NCBI RefSeq assembly: GCF_022179765.1
Contig: NZ_BPRE01000007.1
Location: 62,001-126,000 of the forward strand
Source of the DNA: Methylorubrum suomiense
Lineage (GTDB): Bacteria; Pseudomonadota; Alphaproteobacteria; Rhizobiales; Beijerinckiaceae
Length of the DNA: 64,000 bases
Direction: 5' to 3'
The translations under genes and the position numbers were made by a program. Below the pieces are notes generated by a model. It saw nothing but the letters and a program-made list of their open reading frames with translations. It was not told the DNA's origin and did no database searches. Below, in pieces: positions 37,498 to 45,738 of this stretch; position 1 is the first letter of the stretch, and every line of letters starts with the position of its first letter.

Positions 37498-39729
37498 ATG
37501 TCCTATCCCGCAGGCCGCCGAGCGAGGCCGTTCCTCGCCGCCCTCTCTGCTGCTCTTTCCACGTCTCTTCCTTTGGCCGCAAAGTCCCAGGTCGCGGCAC
37601 CCGTCGAGACCCACCTCGACGAGATCGCGATCGCCGGCATTCCGGCCAATGCGCCCGCCGACGCCGTCGGTGCGGAGGCGGCCGCCCTGCTGCGCAAGCC
37701 GAGCCTGACCCAGGCCTCACCGGTCGGGCTCAATCTTCGCACGCCGTCGCGCGGCGCGAGCCGGCTGGGCCTGACCCCTCTGGAGACACCGGCCAGCCTC
37801 GATATCGTGTCCGGGGAAACCATCCGGCTGCGCGGTCAATCATCCGTGCTGGAGGCCGTCTCGCAGAACGGCACGGGCATCACTGCCTTCGGCTCGCCCG
37901 GCTTCGGCATCGGCGCCTTTACCGCGCGAGGCTTCGCCGGGCAGAACTCGATCCAGACGCTGTTCGACGGCACGCGGCTCTATGTTGGGGCCAATACGCT
38001 GACCTTCCCGTTCGACACGTGGAATGTCGAGCGCATCGAGGTCCTGCGCGGGCCGGCCTCGGTGCTCTACGGAGAGGGGGCGATTGGCGGGATCGTCAAT
38101 GTCGTCTCGAAGAAGCCGCTCTTCACGCCGCTCAAAGTCGCCCGTGTCGGCCTCGGTTCCGACGGGCTGGCTCGTGCGGCGGTCGACACGACCGGGCCGA
38201 TCGGTGAGTCGATGGCCTACCGCCTCAATATCAGCGGCAACCGCGCCGATGGTTGGATCTCGCCGAATGGCGAGTTCCGCAATCTCGCGATCTCTGGCGC
38301 CCTCACCTGGCGGGCGACGCCCGACCTTACCTTCACTGTGAGCCACGACCTCGGCTACCAGGAGCCGACCCGCTACTGGGGTACGCCGCTGGTGAATGGG
38401 CGCGTGCTCGATGCCGTGCGCTTCAACAACTACAACGTCCGCGATTCCAAGATCACCTACAACGACAACTGGACCCAGTTCCGCACCGAATGGACGCCGT
38501 CCGCCGATATCACCGTCCGCAACACGGCCTACCGTTTACAGAGCCGCCGCCATTGGTTCGATGTGGAGCAGACCGCCTACAACCCGACGACCGGCTTGGT
38601 CGATCGGTCGGACTATCTCGAAATCTACCATAGTCAGGAACAGATCGGGAATCGCTTCGATGCGACGGTCCGGGGCTCGGCCTTCGGGTTGGCGAACCAG
38701 TTCACGGCGGGCTTCGATGTGAACCATATCGCGTTCCGCCATACCAACAACTTCAGCGGCGACTTCGTGGAGACGCCCACGAGCGTCCCGCTGATCGGAT
38801 ACGATCCGGGGTTCTTCCCCGCCAATGGTCGGGCGGTCCCGGCTTACGCCACAAGCACGAACCAAGCGTCCGTCTTTGCCGAGAACCGGCTCGAACTGAC
38901 CGAAAGGTTGTCGTTTCTGGCGGGTGTGCGCTTCGATGCCCCGCACCTGTCGCGGGTCAATTTGCTGAACCGCACGTCCTTCGAGCGCTCGTTCCGCGCC
39001 CTCGGCTATCGTTTCGGCCTCGTCTACGCGGTGGCGCCCGACACGACGCTCTACGCGCAATACGCCACCGCCACCGACCCGGTGAACAGCCTGATCTCGC
39101 TCTCGCAATCGCTCGCGGGCTTCGAACTCTCTACCGGTCGCCAAGTCGAAGTCGGGGCGAAGGGGCTCGCCTTCGGCGGCGCCGTCGAGTGGACGCTGGC
39201 CGGCTACCGCATCGTCAAGGACAACCTGATTTCGAACGACCCCGCTCGGCCTACGGTCTCGGTCCAGGTCGGCCAGCAATCCTCCTACGGTGCCGAGGCC
39301 GCCTTGTCCTGGCTGCCCGCGCCTGGATTGCGCGTCGATGCCAATCTCGCCTTGCTCAACGCTGAATACGATGCCTTCAGTCAGGGTGGCGTCTCCTTCG
39401 CCGGAAACCGTCCCATCAACGTGCCGGAGCAGGTCGCCAATCTCTGGGTCAACTGGGCCTTCGCCCGCGATTGGGAGGCTCGGGTCGGGGTGCAGTATGT
39501 CGGCGCAGTCTTCAGCGATTTCGCCAACCTCGCCCGCAGGCCGGATTATACCTTGGTGACGCTCGGCCTCGATCGGCAGGTCACCCCGTCTTCCCGCTTG
39601 TCGTTCCGGGTCTTCAACCTGCTCGATACGGTTTATGCCGTCGATGGCCGTGCCGCCGGCGGGATGAACACGAGCTGGTATCTCGGACGGCCCCGTTCGT
39701 TCGAGGTCGCTTATACGGTGGCTTGGTAG
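37498..39729 (+). CDS. TonB-dependent outer-membrane receptor under cobalamin riboswitch control
   Basis: The 743-residue protein has a signal segment ('FLAALSAALSTSLPLAA'), a plug domain ('GFGIGAFTARGFAGQNSIQTLFDGTRLY', 'VERIEVLRGPASVLYGEGAIGGIVNVVSKKP') and a 22-strand-type barrel ending in the aromatic 'VAYTVAW'. Its sequence style is that of ferrichrome/siderophore receptors, but the cobalamin riboswitch argues for a corrinoid or cobalt-linked substrate. Transport needs TonB-ExbBD energy. The ATG at 37498 is chosen for the signal peptide; a GTG at 37465 is also in frame. No transporter genes follow. Confidence 0.85.
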   Translation: MSYPAGRRARPFLAALSAALSTSLPLAAKSQVAAPVETHLDEIAIAGIPANAPADAVGAEAAALLRKPSLTQASPVGLNLRTPSRGASRLGLTPLETPASLDIVSGETIRLRGQSSVLEAVSQNGTGITAFGSPGFGIGAFTARGFAGQNSIQTLFDGTRLYVGANTLTFPFDTWNVERIEVLRGPASVLYGEGAIGGIVNVVSKKPLFTPLKVARVGLGSDGLARAAVDTTGPIGESMAYRLNISGNRADGWISPNGEFRNLAISGALTWRATPDLTFTVSHDLGYQEPTRYWGTPLVNGRVLDAVRFNNYNVRDSKITYNDNWTQFRTEWTPSADITVRNTAYRLQSRRHWFDVEQTAYNPTTGLVDRSDYLEIYHSQEQIGNRFDATVRGSAFGLANQFTAGFDVNHIAFRHTNNFSGDFVETPTSVPLIGYDPGFFPANGRAVPAYATSTNQASVFAENRLELTERLSFLAGVRFDAPHLSRVNLLNRTSFERSFRALGYRFGLVYAVAPDTTLYAQYATATDPVNSLISLSQSLAGFELSTGRQVEVGAKGLAFGGAVEWTLAGYRIVKDNLISNDPARPTVSVQVGQQSSYGAEAALSWLPAPGLRVDANLALLNAEYDAFSQGGVSFAGNRPINVPEQVANLWVNWAFARDWEARVGVQYVGAVFSDFANLARRPDYTLVTLGLDRQVTPSSRLSFRVFNLLDTVYAVDGRAAGGMNTSWYLGRPRSFEVAYTVAW

Positions 39730-40221
39730 ATCGCCCAGTCGAACGAGAAGCGTGCCGCCCGCCAGCCTTGCGGGGGGCACGCCTGCTTTCAGGCAGATCG
39801 AACGGCCCGATCAGCGTGTTCGTCGGCGGGACTTCTCGAGCGTTAAGAAGCGGGATGGCCTGAAGGCACGCCACCTGTGCCGCGCTGGGACCCTCTCGGT
39901 TGCGATGAGATCCTGACAGGCCAAGGGTCGTTCACGGCGCATGTCGTGACGATCGCCATGCCCCCCTCCCATGTCGGCCCGGGAGGCTTTCCAACCAATC
40001 GGCTCGAAGGCCGAAAGCCGCTGCTGTTTCTTCGAGGCAACAGGTTTGGTCTGCCGCTCACCCGCTCCAACGAGTGTGCGTTCTCAGCGGATCGCCTTGC
40101 TCTTTGTTATTTATCGGGGCTTCGCGGGATGTGAGACGTTCGGGGCTCAATGGCTTTGCACACGCTGTGCGCGAAGCCGGCGGTCACATCGAACCATCCG
40201 TTCCGACATGGAGCCTCGGCA

Positions 40222-40428
40222 GTGCGGACCTACGTCATCCGCGTTTCCAGCCCTAACAAGGCCCCGACCCGCTTTGCCGTCCTTGCCCCGAGTTCGGGAC
40301 AGGCCATGGCCGCAATGGTCGCCGATCTCAGCCTGTCCGACATCGCCGAGATCACCGGTGAGGTGCTCAATTCGAATGTCGCCGCGAGACTCGGCCTCAC
40401 ACCCGGCCGCCCGCTCCGTCTGGTTTGA
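40222..40428 (+). CDS. Small hypothetical protein
   Basis: From a GTG at 40222, with GGAG about 10 bases upstream, a 68-residue product 'RTYVIRVSSPNKAPTRFAVLAPSSG...' continues to 'LGLTPGRPLRLV'. It has alternating strands and helices and no signal peptide. Base composition and codon use fit the genome. I recognise no family. It converges on the permease gene at 40450. About 490 bases before it, after the TonB receptor, hold no other gene. Confidence 0.45.
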   Translation: MRTYVIRVSSPNKAPTRFAVLAPSSGQAMAAMVADLSLSDIAEITGEVLNSNVAARLGLTPGRPLRLV

Positions 40429-40449
40429 CGGAGCGTCCCGGCCGTCGTT

Positions 40450-41238
40450 TCACCGTTCCATGACGTACCGTTCCATCAACAGGCCGACGGTGAGGCTGCC
40501 GAAGATCCAGCCGAGAATGTACAGATAATCAATTTGAATCGGGAGGCTCGGTTCATAGCCCAGGCGGACCCATTCGACGATCTGTACGCACGGGTTCCAC
40601 CTCATCAGCGAATAGATCTGCTCCGGCATGTAGGCGGCAACAAACATCAACCCGCTGGAAAAATACACGAGCAGAACAACAAGAATGTAGATGATCTGCC
40701 AAGGCGGGAAAATCGAAACAATCCCAACATTGACGGTGCCGACGGAAATTCCGAGGGCGATGGCGGCGATATAACCCGTCATGGCGGTCGTGATGTCGAC
40801 CGGGATCGGATCGACGCCGAATGCCAGCAGGAAGAGGCAGATGACACCGAAGCCCATGAAACTGCTGCAGATCTCCACGACAGCACGGGCCACCATCGTA
40901 TCGATGCGTTTGACCTGAGGGAACCACGTGAGACTCTTGTGGACCAGATATCCCTTCATCATCTCGCGCGAGATATACTTGAAAGCCAAAAGGGGAAACG
41001 CACCCGATGCAACGAAGAGCATCGTCGAATCGCCCATCGGTGACGGCACCTCACGAAACACCATGATGCCGACGATGAGGATGACGTGGGCGACCGGCCA
41101 CAGCATCTGGACGAGATAGCCCCAGTACGAACCGCCGAAGCGACTGCGCATGTCCCGGAGGATCAATGCGTTGAGGACCTGCAGATAGATATCCGTCTGG
41201 CTTCGCCGTATCAGGGCGGTCGGGGGCTGTAGGTTCAT
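40450..41238 (-). CDS. Polysaccharide export ABC transporter permease (Wzm/KpsM-like)
   Basis: The 262-residue protein has the ABC-2 permease pattern of capsule/O-antigen exporters: 'LNALILRDMRSRFGGSYWGYLVQMLWPVAHVILIVGIM', 'REVPSPMGDSTMLFVASGAFPLLAFKYISREMM', then four more helices and 'FFSSGLMFVAAYMPEQIYSLMRWNPCVQIVEWVRLGYE'-type residues (YFSSGLMF in this protein). It would move a lipid-linked glycan across the inner membrane with an ATPase partner. No KpsT/Wzt gene is adjacent, so it acts with a subunit encoded elsewhere or is a leftover. Confidence 0.85.
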   Translation of the reverse strand: MNLQPPTALIRRSQTDIYLQVLNALILRDMRSRFGGSYWGYLVQMLWPVAHVILIVGIMVFREVPSPMGDSTMLFVASGAFPLLAFKYISREMMKGYLVHKSLTWFPQVKRIDTMVARAVVEICSSFMGFGVICLFLLAFGVDPIPVDITTAMTGYIAAIALGISVGTVNVGIVSIFPPWQIIYILVVLLVYFSSGLMFVAAYMPEQIYSLMRWNPCVQIVEWVRLGYEPSLPIQIDYLYILGWIFGSLTVGLLMERYVMER

Positions 41239-41335
41239 GAAATCCGTCGCGCGGATGATGTGTTTGCGCGATTCATCTCAGCCAATCGCGCCGAAATCGA
41301 GGAAGCGCCGATGCGCCGGCGGTCCCTCCCCTCGG

Positions 41336-41524
41336 TCAGACGTAGTGGCGAAACACGACCCGTTCCTCGCGATCCGCATCGTCGTCCGAATCCGATGCGC
41401 AAGGGGTTTGGAAGATCCCGAGGCCAATTGTCGAAATGAGAAGGACCGAAAGGAAGCGCAGAAATTTGTTCGCCTGATGCAGCGACCCGTGGGTGCTGCC
41501 TCTAATGGTCCGACGAACCGTCAT
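41336..41524 (-). CDS. Possible small membrane protein
   Basis: A 62-residue frame with one hydrophobic segment ('FLRFLSVLLISTIGLGIFQTP') flanked by a basic N-terminus and an acidic Asp/Glu-rich C-terminus. It would be a single-span or exported miniprotein. No family is recognised and start context is weak. The neighbouring sequence up to 41748 holds nothing else I can support. Confidence 0.3.
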   Translation of the reverse strand: MTVRRTIRGSTHGSLHQANKFLRFLSVLLISTIGLGIFQTPCASDSDDDADREERVVFRHYV

Positions 41525-41748
41525 GCCCGTATCCCGTACATTCTGCCGACCGAACGGAAGGCAGAGGGTGCTGCGCGAGCTTGACCCTTTTGTGACGCGG
41601 TCCCGTGCTGCCTATGGGTTCACAGGGGCGAGGCCGATGACTGTCGGGATATGAACCATGACAATTCCCGCTCCCTCTTAGATGCGAAGGTTCACCCCAT
41701 CCAGAACCCGCTGCGCGCTATGGCGAGAGAGGATCTTCAGAGATCCAC

Positions 41749-42108
41749 TCAGTCGAGGGGGGCCAGACCGGGATTTGCGATCATCACCCCATCCGCATTG
41801 ACGCGTGCGCGCGCCTGACGCTGCCGTGGCGATGCCGATGCGACGGAGATTTGAGGATCTGCGCAGCGTGAACAGATCGACTTCACGGCCCGATCGCTGC
41901 TGTCCGCAATCTTTCGATCGAAAGCTTCCTGTTGCGCTTTGGCCGCCTCGCGCACGGGGTCTGGGGGAGCTTCGGCTTCCGGACTATCTGTTACGAGTGC
42001 GGCAGTCGGTTGCCGATAGGCAACCCGATAAGGGGCATAGGCGCGGAATTCAGCCTGTGCCTGCGCGATGGGCGACAATGCGAGGATCGTCATCAAGATG
42101 CGCAACAT
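41749..42108 (-). CDS. Small exported protein with internal ICxxC motif
   Basis: The 119-residue product has a signal peptide ('MLRILMTILALSPIAQAQAEF'), a Pro/Ala/Glu-rich middle, 'DRKIADSSDRAVKSICSRCADP' and a C-terminal Gln/Arg/Ala tail. The ICSRC motif follows the same kind of charged run as ICIGC in the protein at 35798, so the two look distantly related. The CxxC lacks a haem-binding His. No function is known. Confidence 0.6.
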   Translation of the reverse strand: MLRILMTILALSPIAQAQAEFRAYAPYRVAYRQPTAALVTDSPEAEAPPDPVREAAKAQQEAFDRKIADSSDRAVKSICSRCADPQISVASASPRQRQARARVNADGVMIANPGLAPLD

Positions 42109-42588
42109 GGATCCTCGTCATCCGTTCAGCATCGACCTTCGCACGATTGGTCGATGACCCCGGCAAAGGGTGAGGGATCGCTCAGGATGCGGAGAGTCTG
42201 AACGGTGGTCGTGAAGAATTTGTTAAGGTAAGTGGTCGTCACGCCTCGCTTGGATGTCATTTTGTAACGCATCTTTATACTCGGCGCGGTGATGGATTCT
42301 GTTGGAATATGTCGATGAATGAAGGGTGCAAGCTATTTAACGAAGAGTTTCCGCGCAATATTAACGCGTTTAAAATTCCGACATGACGTCCAATATTCGA
42401 GCGATTGCTTTGAAATCGGCCTTGATTGAATTATTGATAAGTATATATAATCTATATCGACGGCGTGATTGATCGTTTTGTACCATAACCCTCGGAATAT
42501 AGCGGTTTGATTAATTCTTACGTTTTTGAACGGCCGCGTTCGGCTGAACTTATACAGTCGCCAGCAGGCATCAAAGATAAGAAACTGA

Positions 42589-42975
42589 ATGGGGATGACA
42601 GTAGCACCGTTCGCAGGTCTGCCTCTGGTCGCAACGGTCGCGCAAGTTGCTGCCGGCCGCTCAAGCTCCTGATCAGAATCGGTTGGGGCTAGCAGCTCAG
42701 GCACGGCCAACGCGACGGGTGCGAACGATGCGGGCTCGGGTTCAACGCCCGGCGCATCGGGCAGCGCGCCATCGGCGGGCGAAAAGAGCCGCTCAGGCAC
42801 ATCGAACAGCACCGGTGCCTCTGATGCCGGGTCCGGCTCATCGCCAGGTTCCCGTGGCACCGAGGCTGGCTCCGGAACCCATCAAGCGGCAACGTCCCTC
42901 CCGGCCGTAGCTGGGAGGGACGACCCGCATCCTCAATCCGACAAGACCGCCAATAGAGCGATCAGGCCACTGTAG
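42589..42975 (+). pseudogene. Ser/Gly/Ala-rich reading frame interrupted by an in-frame TGA
   Basis: An ATG at 42589 opens a hydrophobic start ('MTVAPFAGLPLVATVAQVAAG') that stops at codon 28 (TGA at 42670-42672). The same frame then stays open for 100 codons of Ser/Gly/Ala/Thr-rich repeats ('GANDAGSGSTPGASGS', 'GASDAGSGSSPGSRG') to a TAG at 42973. This fits a nonsense-interrupted secreted low-complexity protein. The opposite strand is also open here, so the coding strand is uncertain, and no start context supports it strongly. Confidence 0.3.
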
Positions 42976-42991
42976 ATCGCGGGAATCTGCC

Positions 42992-43147
42992 TCAAATCCT
43001 GCCGGTTACCAGGAGCACGATCAAGATGATGAGCAGGATGCCGCCGAGGCCGAAGCCGGGACCCCGATAAGCGCCGCCGCCGAGGAAACCACCACCGCCG
43101 AATGCGAGGAGGATGAGCAAAATCAGCAGAATGGTTGTGACGGACAT
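42992..43147 (-). CDS. DUF3309 family miniprotein
   Basis: A 51-residue hydrophobic peptide: 'MSVTTILLILLILLAFGGGG', a Gly-rich turn, then 'GGILLIILIVLLVTGRI'. This two-hairpin Leu/Ile-Gly pattern is the DUF3309 signature of many alphaproteobacteria. It is probably a small inner-membrane protein of unknown role. The ATG at 43147 is preceded by GGAGAG-type sequence. A 15-residue upstream extension in the same frame is not needed. Confidence 0.8.
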   Translation of the reverse strand: MSVTTILLILLILLAFGGGGFLGGGAYRGPGFGLGGILLIILIVLLVTGRI

Positions 43148-43379
43148 CGATGGCTCTCCTGTCGCTCGAGCCGGTTCGCCTGAGCTAGGCATTAACCCAG
43201 TCGATCACAAATTCGTTGCAGCCCTTTTTGCGCGGCACTGCGCTTCCGTTTTGAGCGGCAAGCGCTTGCAAACATTCGGTGAACGCCTTTCAGTCTTTGC
43301 TCGGCCAAGCTGTTCAGAGCATCTTCCCTTTTTTGTCGCGAAAGGTCGCTTTGATTCCTGATGTAATTGTGTCGCTTGT

Positions 43380-44049
43380 GAATCTTTCGAAATCAGGGCG
43401 TGCCATGATGATCGGTAATATATTTCCCTAGAACCAATCTTAAACGGCAACTTGTAGCATTGGCGGGCAAATTTGGTATAAATGTGTTGGTTTAATATTT
43501 TCATGCTTTTCAAGTCGATTGATTAGTAACATAATGTATGAGAAATATCGGTATTGATATTGTATTGCAGATATATATGACATAGAAACAAATTAAATTC
43601 AGATCTGATGCGCACGGTATTAAGGAAGTATGAATATAATTTCGAATAATACCCTCAGATATGAAGATATTTTATATTAATATTTTCTAAATCCGCATTG
43701 ATTGAAGCTCGCGATAGATCGAATGCGCATGTCTAACATCAAATAAAACACAAATTGATAGTTTATATTTGTCGTAAAATTTATATATTTCAGATTGTGA
43801 AGCTGCGATCTATGCCTGTCGCAAAAACGCAACTGTTCCGGAAAGAGCAAGCGGATTTCGGGCCGCAGCAATTTCGATCAATTCAAATCAAGCTATTTCC
43901 TATATTGCGCCCAGTATCTTATCTTTGAAGCTTGCCTTGTTTAGAAGCGCCCTAAAATCCGGGCATGATTTGAGCTGTCTTGTCTGACGATCGGCGATGC
44001 GTCACGGCGTTGAGCGGCCAGGAGGTCCGTCACCGACAGGATTGGAGTC
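43380..44049. other. AT-rich non-coding stretch before the fecI-type gene
   Basis: The segment from about 43380 to 43980 is strongly AT-rich compared with the roughly 65-70% GC surroundings, with many TA steps. I find no convincing gene: frames are short with unusual composition. It should include the sigma factor gene promoter at its right end. Similar AT-rich patches occur near 42250-42560, 48490-48660 and 49100-49700. Confidence 0.6.
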
Positions 44050-44559
44050 ATGAGCGGAGTATCGGTCGATGCTCTTCATCGCCGGGAAGGGTTGAAGCTG
44101 CAGCGCTTCCTCCTGCGCATGCTGGGCAACCCCGTCGATGCCGCCGATGCGACGCAGGAAACCTACCTGCGCATGATCGCGGCCTTGTCGCGCACCCATG
44201 TCGAGCATCCCTCGGCGCTCCTCTTTCGGATCGCCCGGAATGTCGCGTTGCGAACGCGCAACCGCCATCGGCTCGAACGTTGCCTCTTCAGCGACAACGG
44301 TGAGGTGGATCTCGCGGACGCCGTCGACGGCTTGGCTGTTCCGGAACGGCAGGTGATCGCCCGTCAGGAATTGAAGCGTCTTGCCCTCGCCATCGATGAA
44401 TTGCCGCCGCGCTGCCGTGAGGTGTTTCTGCTGAGCCGTTTCGAGAGCATCGCGAATGGGGAGATCGCGATTCGCCTGGGCATCTCGCGAAACATGGTCG
44501 AGAAGCATCTCATCAAGGCGCTTCTGCACTGCCGAGCTCGGCAATCGGAACTTTTTTGA
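44050..44559 (+). CDS. fecI: FecI-like ECF sigma factor
   Basis: The 169-residue protein has sigma region 2 ('LQRFLLRMLGNPVDAADATQETYLRMIA', 'HPSALLFRIARNVALRTRNRHRLER') and region 4 ('ALAIDELPPRCREVFLLSRFESIANGEIAIRLGISRNMVEKHLIKALLHCR'), typical of FecI. It directs RNA polymerase to a TonB-receptor gene when released by its FecR partner. fecR- and fecA-type genes follow on the same strand at 44647 and 45739. Confidence 0.93.
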   Translation: MSGVSVDALHRREGLKLQRFLLRMLGNPVDAADATQETYLRMIAALSRTHVEHPSALLFRIARNVALRTRNRHRLERCLFSDNGEVDLADAVDGLAVPERQVIARQELKRLALAIDELPPRCREVFLLSRFESIANGEIAIRLGISRNMVEKHLIKALLHCRARQSELF

Positions 44560-44646
44560 AGGCAAGGCCTCAGGAGTTCGGCGCTTCGTTGATCTAAAGC
44601 AGAGAAGCGCATCGCCTGGCAGACGGCGCGAACCGGGGGAACGGCC

Positions 44647-45621
44647 GTGGCCGGCAACGAGCAGACCGAAGGGAGCGGAGTCGAATCCGACGATCCGGTC
44701 TTCGAGGAGGCCGCCGGGTGGGTTGCCCGTCTGTCGTCAGCGGACGCGACCGCGGCCGACCGGGCCGCGTTCGAAGTCTGGCGCTCGGCCGATCCGCTGC
44801 ACGCGGATGCCTACGACGAGATGGACGCCCTTTGGCACAGGCTCGGGCAGCTGCCCGAAGCCAAGTCCGGCTCCGACAAAGCCGCAGGACGGCTGCTCAG
44901 ACGACGGGTGACCAAAACCGTATCCGGCATCGCTCTCGCCGCCGCGCTCGGCGGGATATTGGCCGATCGGTACGGTCTCGTGGATCGGCTGCGGGCCGAT
45001 CTCTGGAGCGGTGTTGGCGAGATCACGCACGCGATGCTTCCCGATGGCAGCCGCATCGACCTCAATACCGATACGGCTCTGATCGTGCGCTTCACGCCCC
45101 AAGAGCGCCGGATCTCGCTGCTCCGCGGCGAGGCCAACTTCGATGTTGTGTCGGATCCTCGCAGACCCTTCACGGTCGAGGCCGGAGGATTGAGCGCGCG
45201 GGCCGTGGGGACGCGCTTCTTCGTGCGCGCCGACGGCACCGATCAGCCGGTCGGCGTCGCAGAGGGCCGTGTCGAAGTCGGCGAGGCGGGTCGCCGCTCG
45301 CTGGTATCGGCCGGCGAAGCCGTTCACCGCGGTAGCGACGCCTCCCTGACCGCAGCCGCAGCGAATGTGGAGCGCAGCATGGCTTGGCGTGAGAATCGGC
45401 TTCTCTTCGCCGGTCAGCCGCTCTCCGCGGTTTTGACTGAACTCGGTCGCTATCGCCATGGGCGTATCCTCCTCCTCGACCGCCGCCTCGGTGAGCGGCG
45501 TGTGACCGGAGCGTTCGACACCCGTGACACGGACGACGCCCTTGCGGTGATCGCTGCCACGATGGGGGTCTCCCTCCATCGCGTATCTCCGTTGCTGGTC
45601 CTGGTCGGCGCGCCTTTCTGA
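44647..45621 (+). CDS. fecR: FecR-like transmembrane sigma-factor regulator
   Basis: The 324-residue protein has an N-terminal DUF4880-type cytoplasmic domain ('AAGWVARLSSADATAADRAAFEVWRSADPLHADAYDEMDALW'), one membrane segment ('TVSGIALAAALGGILADRYGL' region) and a periplasmic FecR domain ('HAMLPDGSRIDLNTDTALIVRFTPQERRISLLRGEANFDV', 'ARAVGTRFFVRADGTDQPVGVAEGRVEV'), then a STN-like end. It relays the signal from the loaded receptor to the sigma factor. It starts at a GTG at 44647. Confidence 0.92.
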   Translation: MAGNEQTEGSGVESDDPVFEEAAGWVARLSSADATAADRAAFEVWRSADPLHADAYDEMDALWHRLGQLPEAKSGSDKAAGRLLRRRVTKTVSGIALAAALGGILADRYGLVDRLRADLWSGVGEITHAMLPDGSRIDLNTDTALIVRFTPQERRISLLRGEANFDVVSDPRRPFTVEAGGLSARAVGTRFFVRADGTDQPVGVAEGRVEVGEAGRRSLVSAGEAVHRGSDASLTAAAANVERSMAWRENRLLFAGQPLSAVLTELGRYRHGRILLLDRRLGERRVTGAFDTRDTDDALAVIAATMGVSLHRVSPLLVLVGAPF

Positions 45622-45738
45622 GGGAGCGCGAAAAAAAATCTGCCGCCGACGTCAGGAGATCGCGAGCTCGTTGATCTTGGTCCGTAACGGGGCAAGAGCG
45701 CGCGAAACGCCCGCCCCGACCGATCGAGGGGCAAGAAC

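Noticed and set aside
42333..42860. Minus-strand frame with Pro/Glu/Ala repeats
   Set aside because: It mirrors the Ser/Gly repeat on the other strand, and its C-terminal half runs through AT-rich non-coding DNA. I treat it as unsupported.
43205..43871. Two short minus-strand frames in the AT-rich stretch
   Set aside because: They lack ribosome sites, have atypical composition and no recognisable features; stop-poor frames here look accidental.
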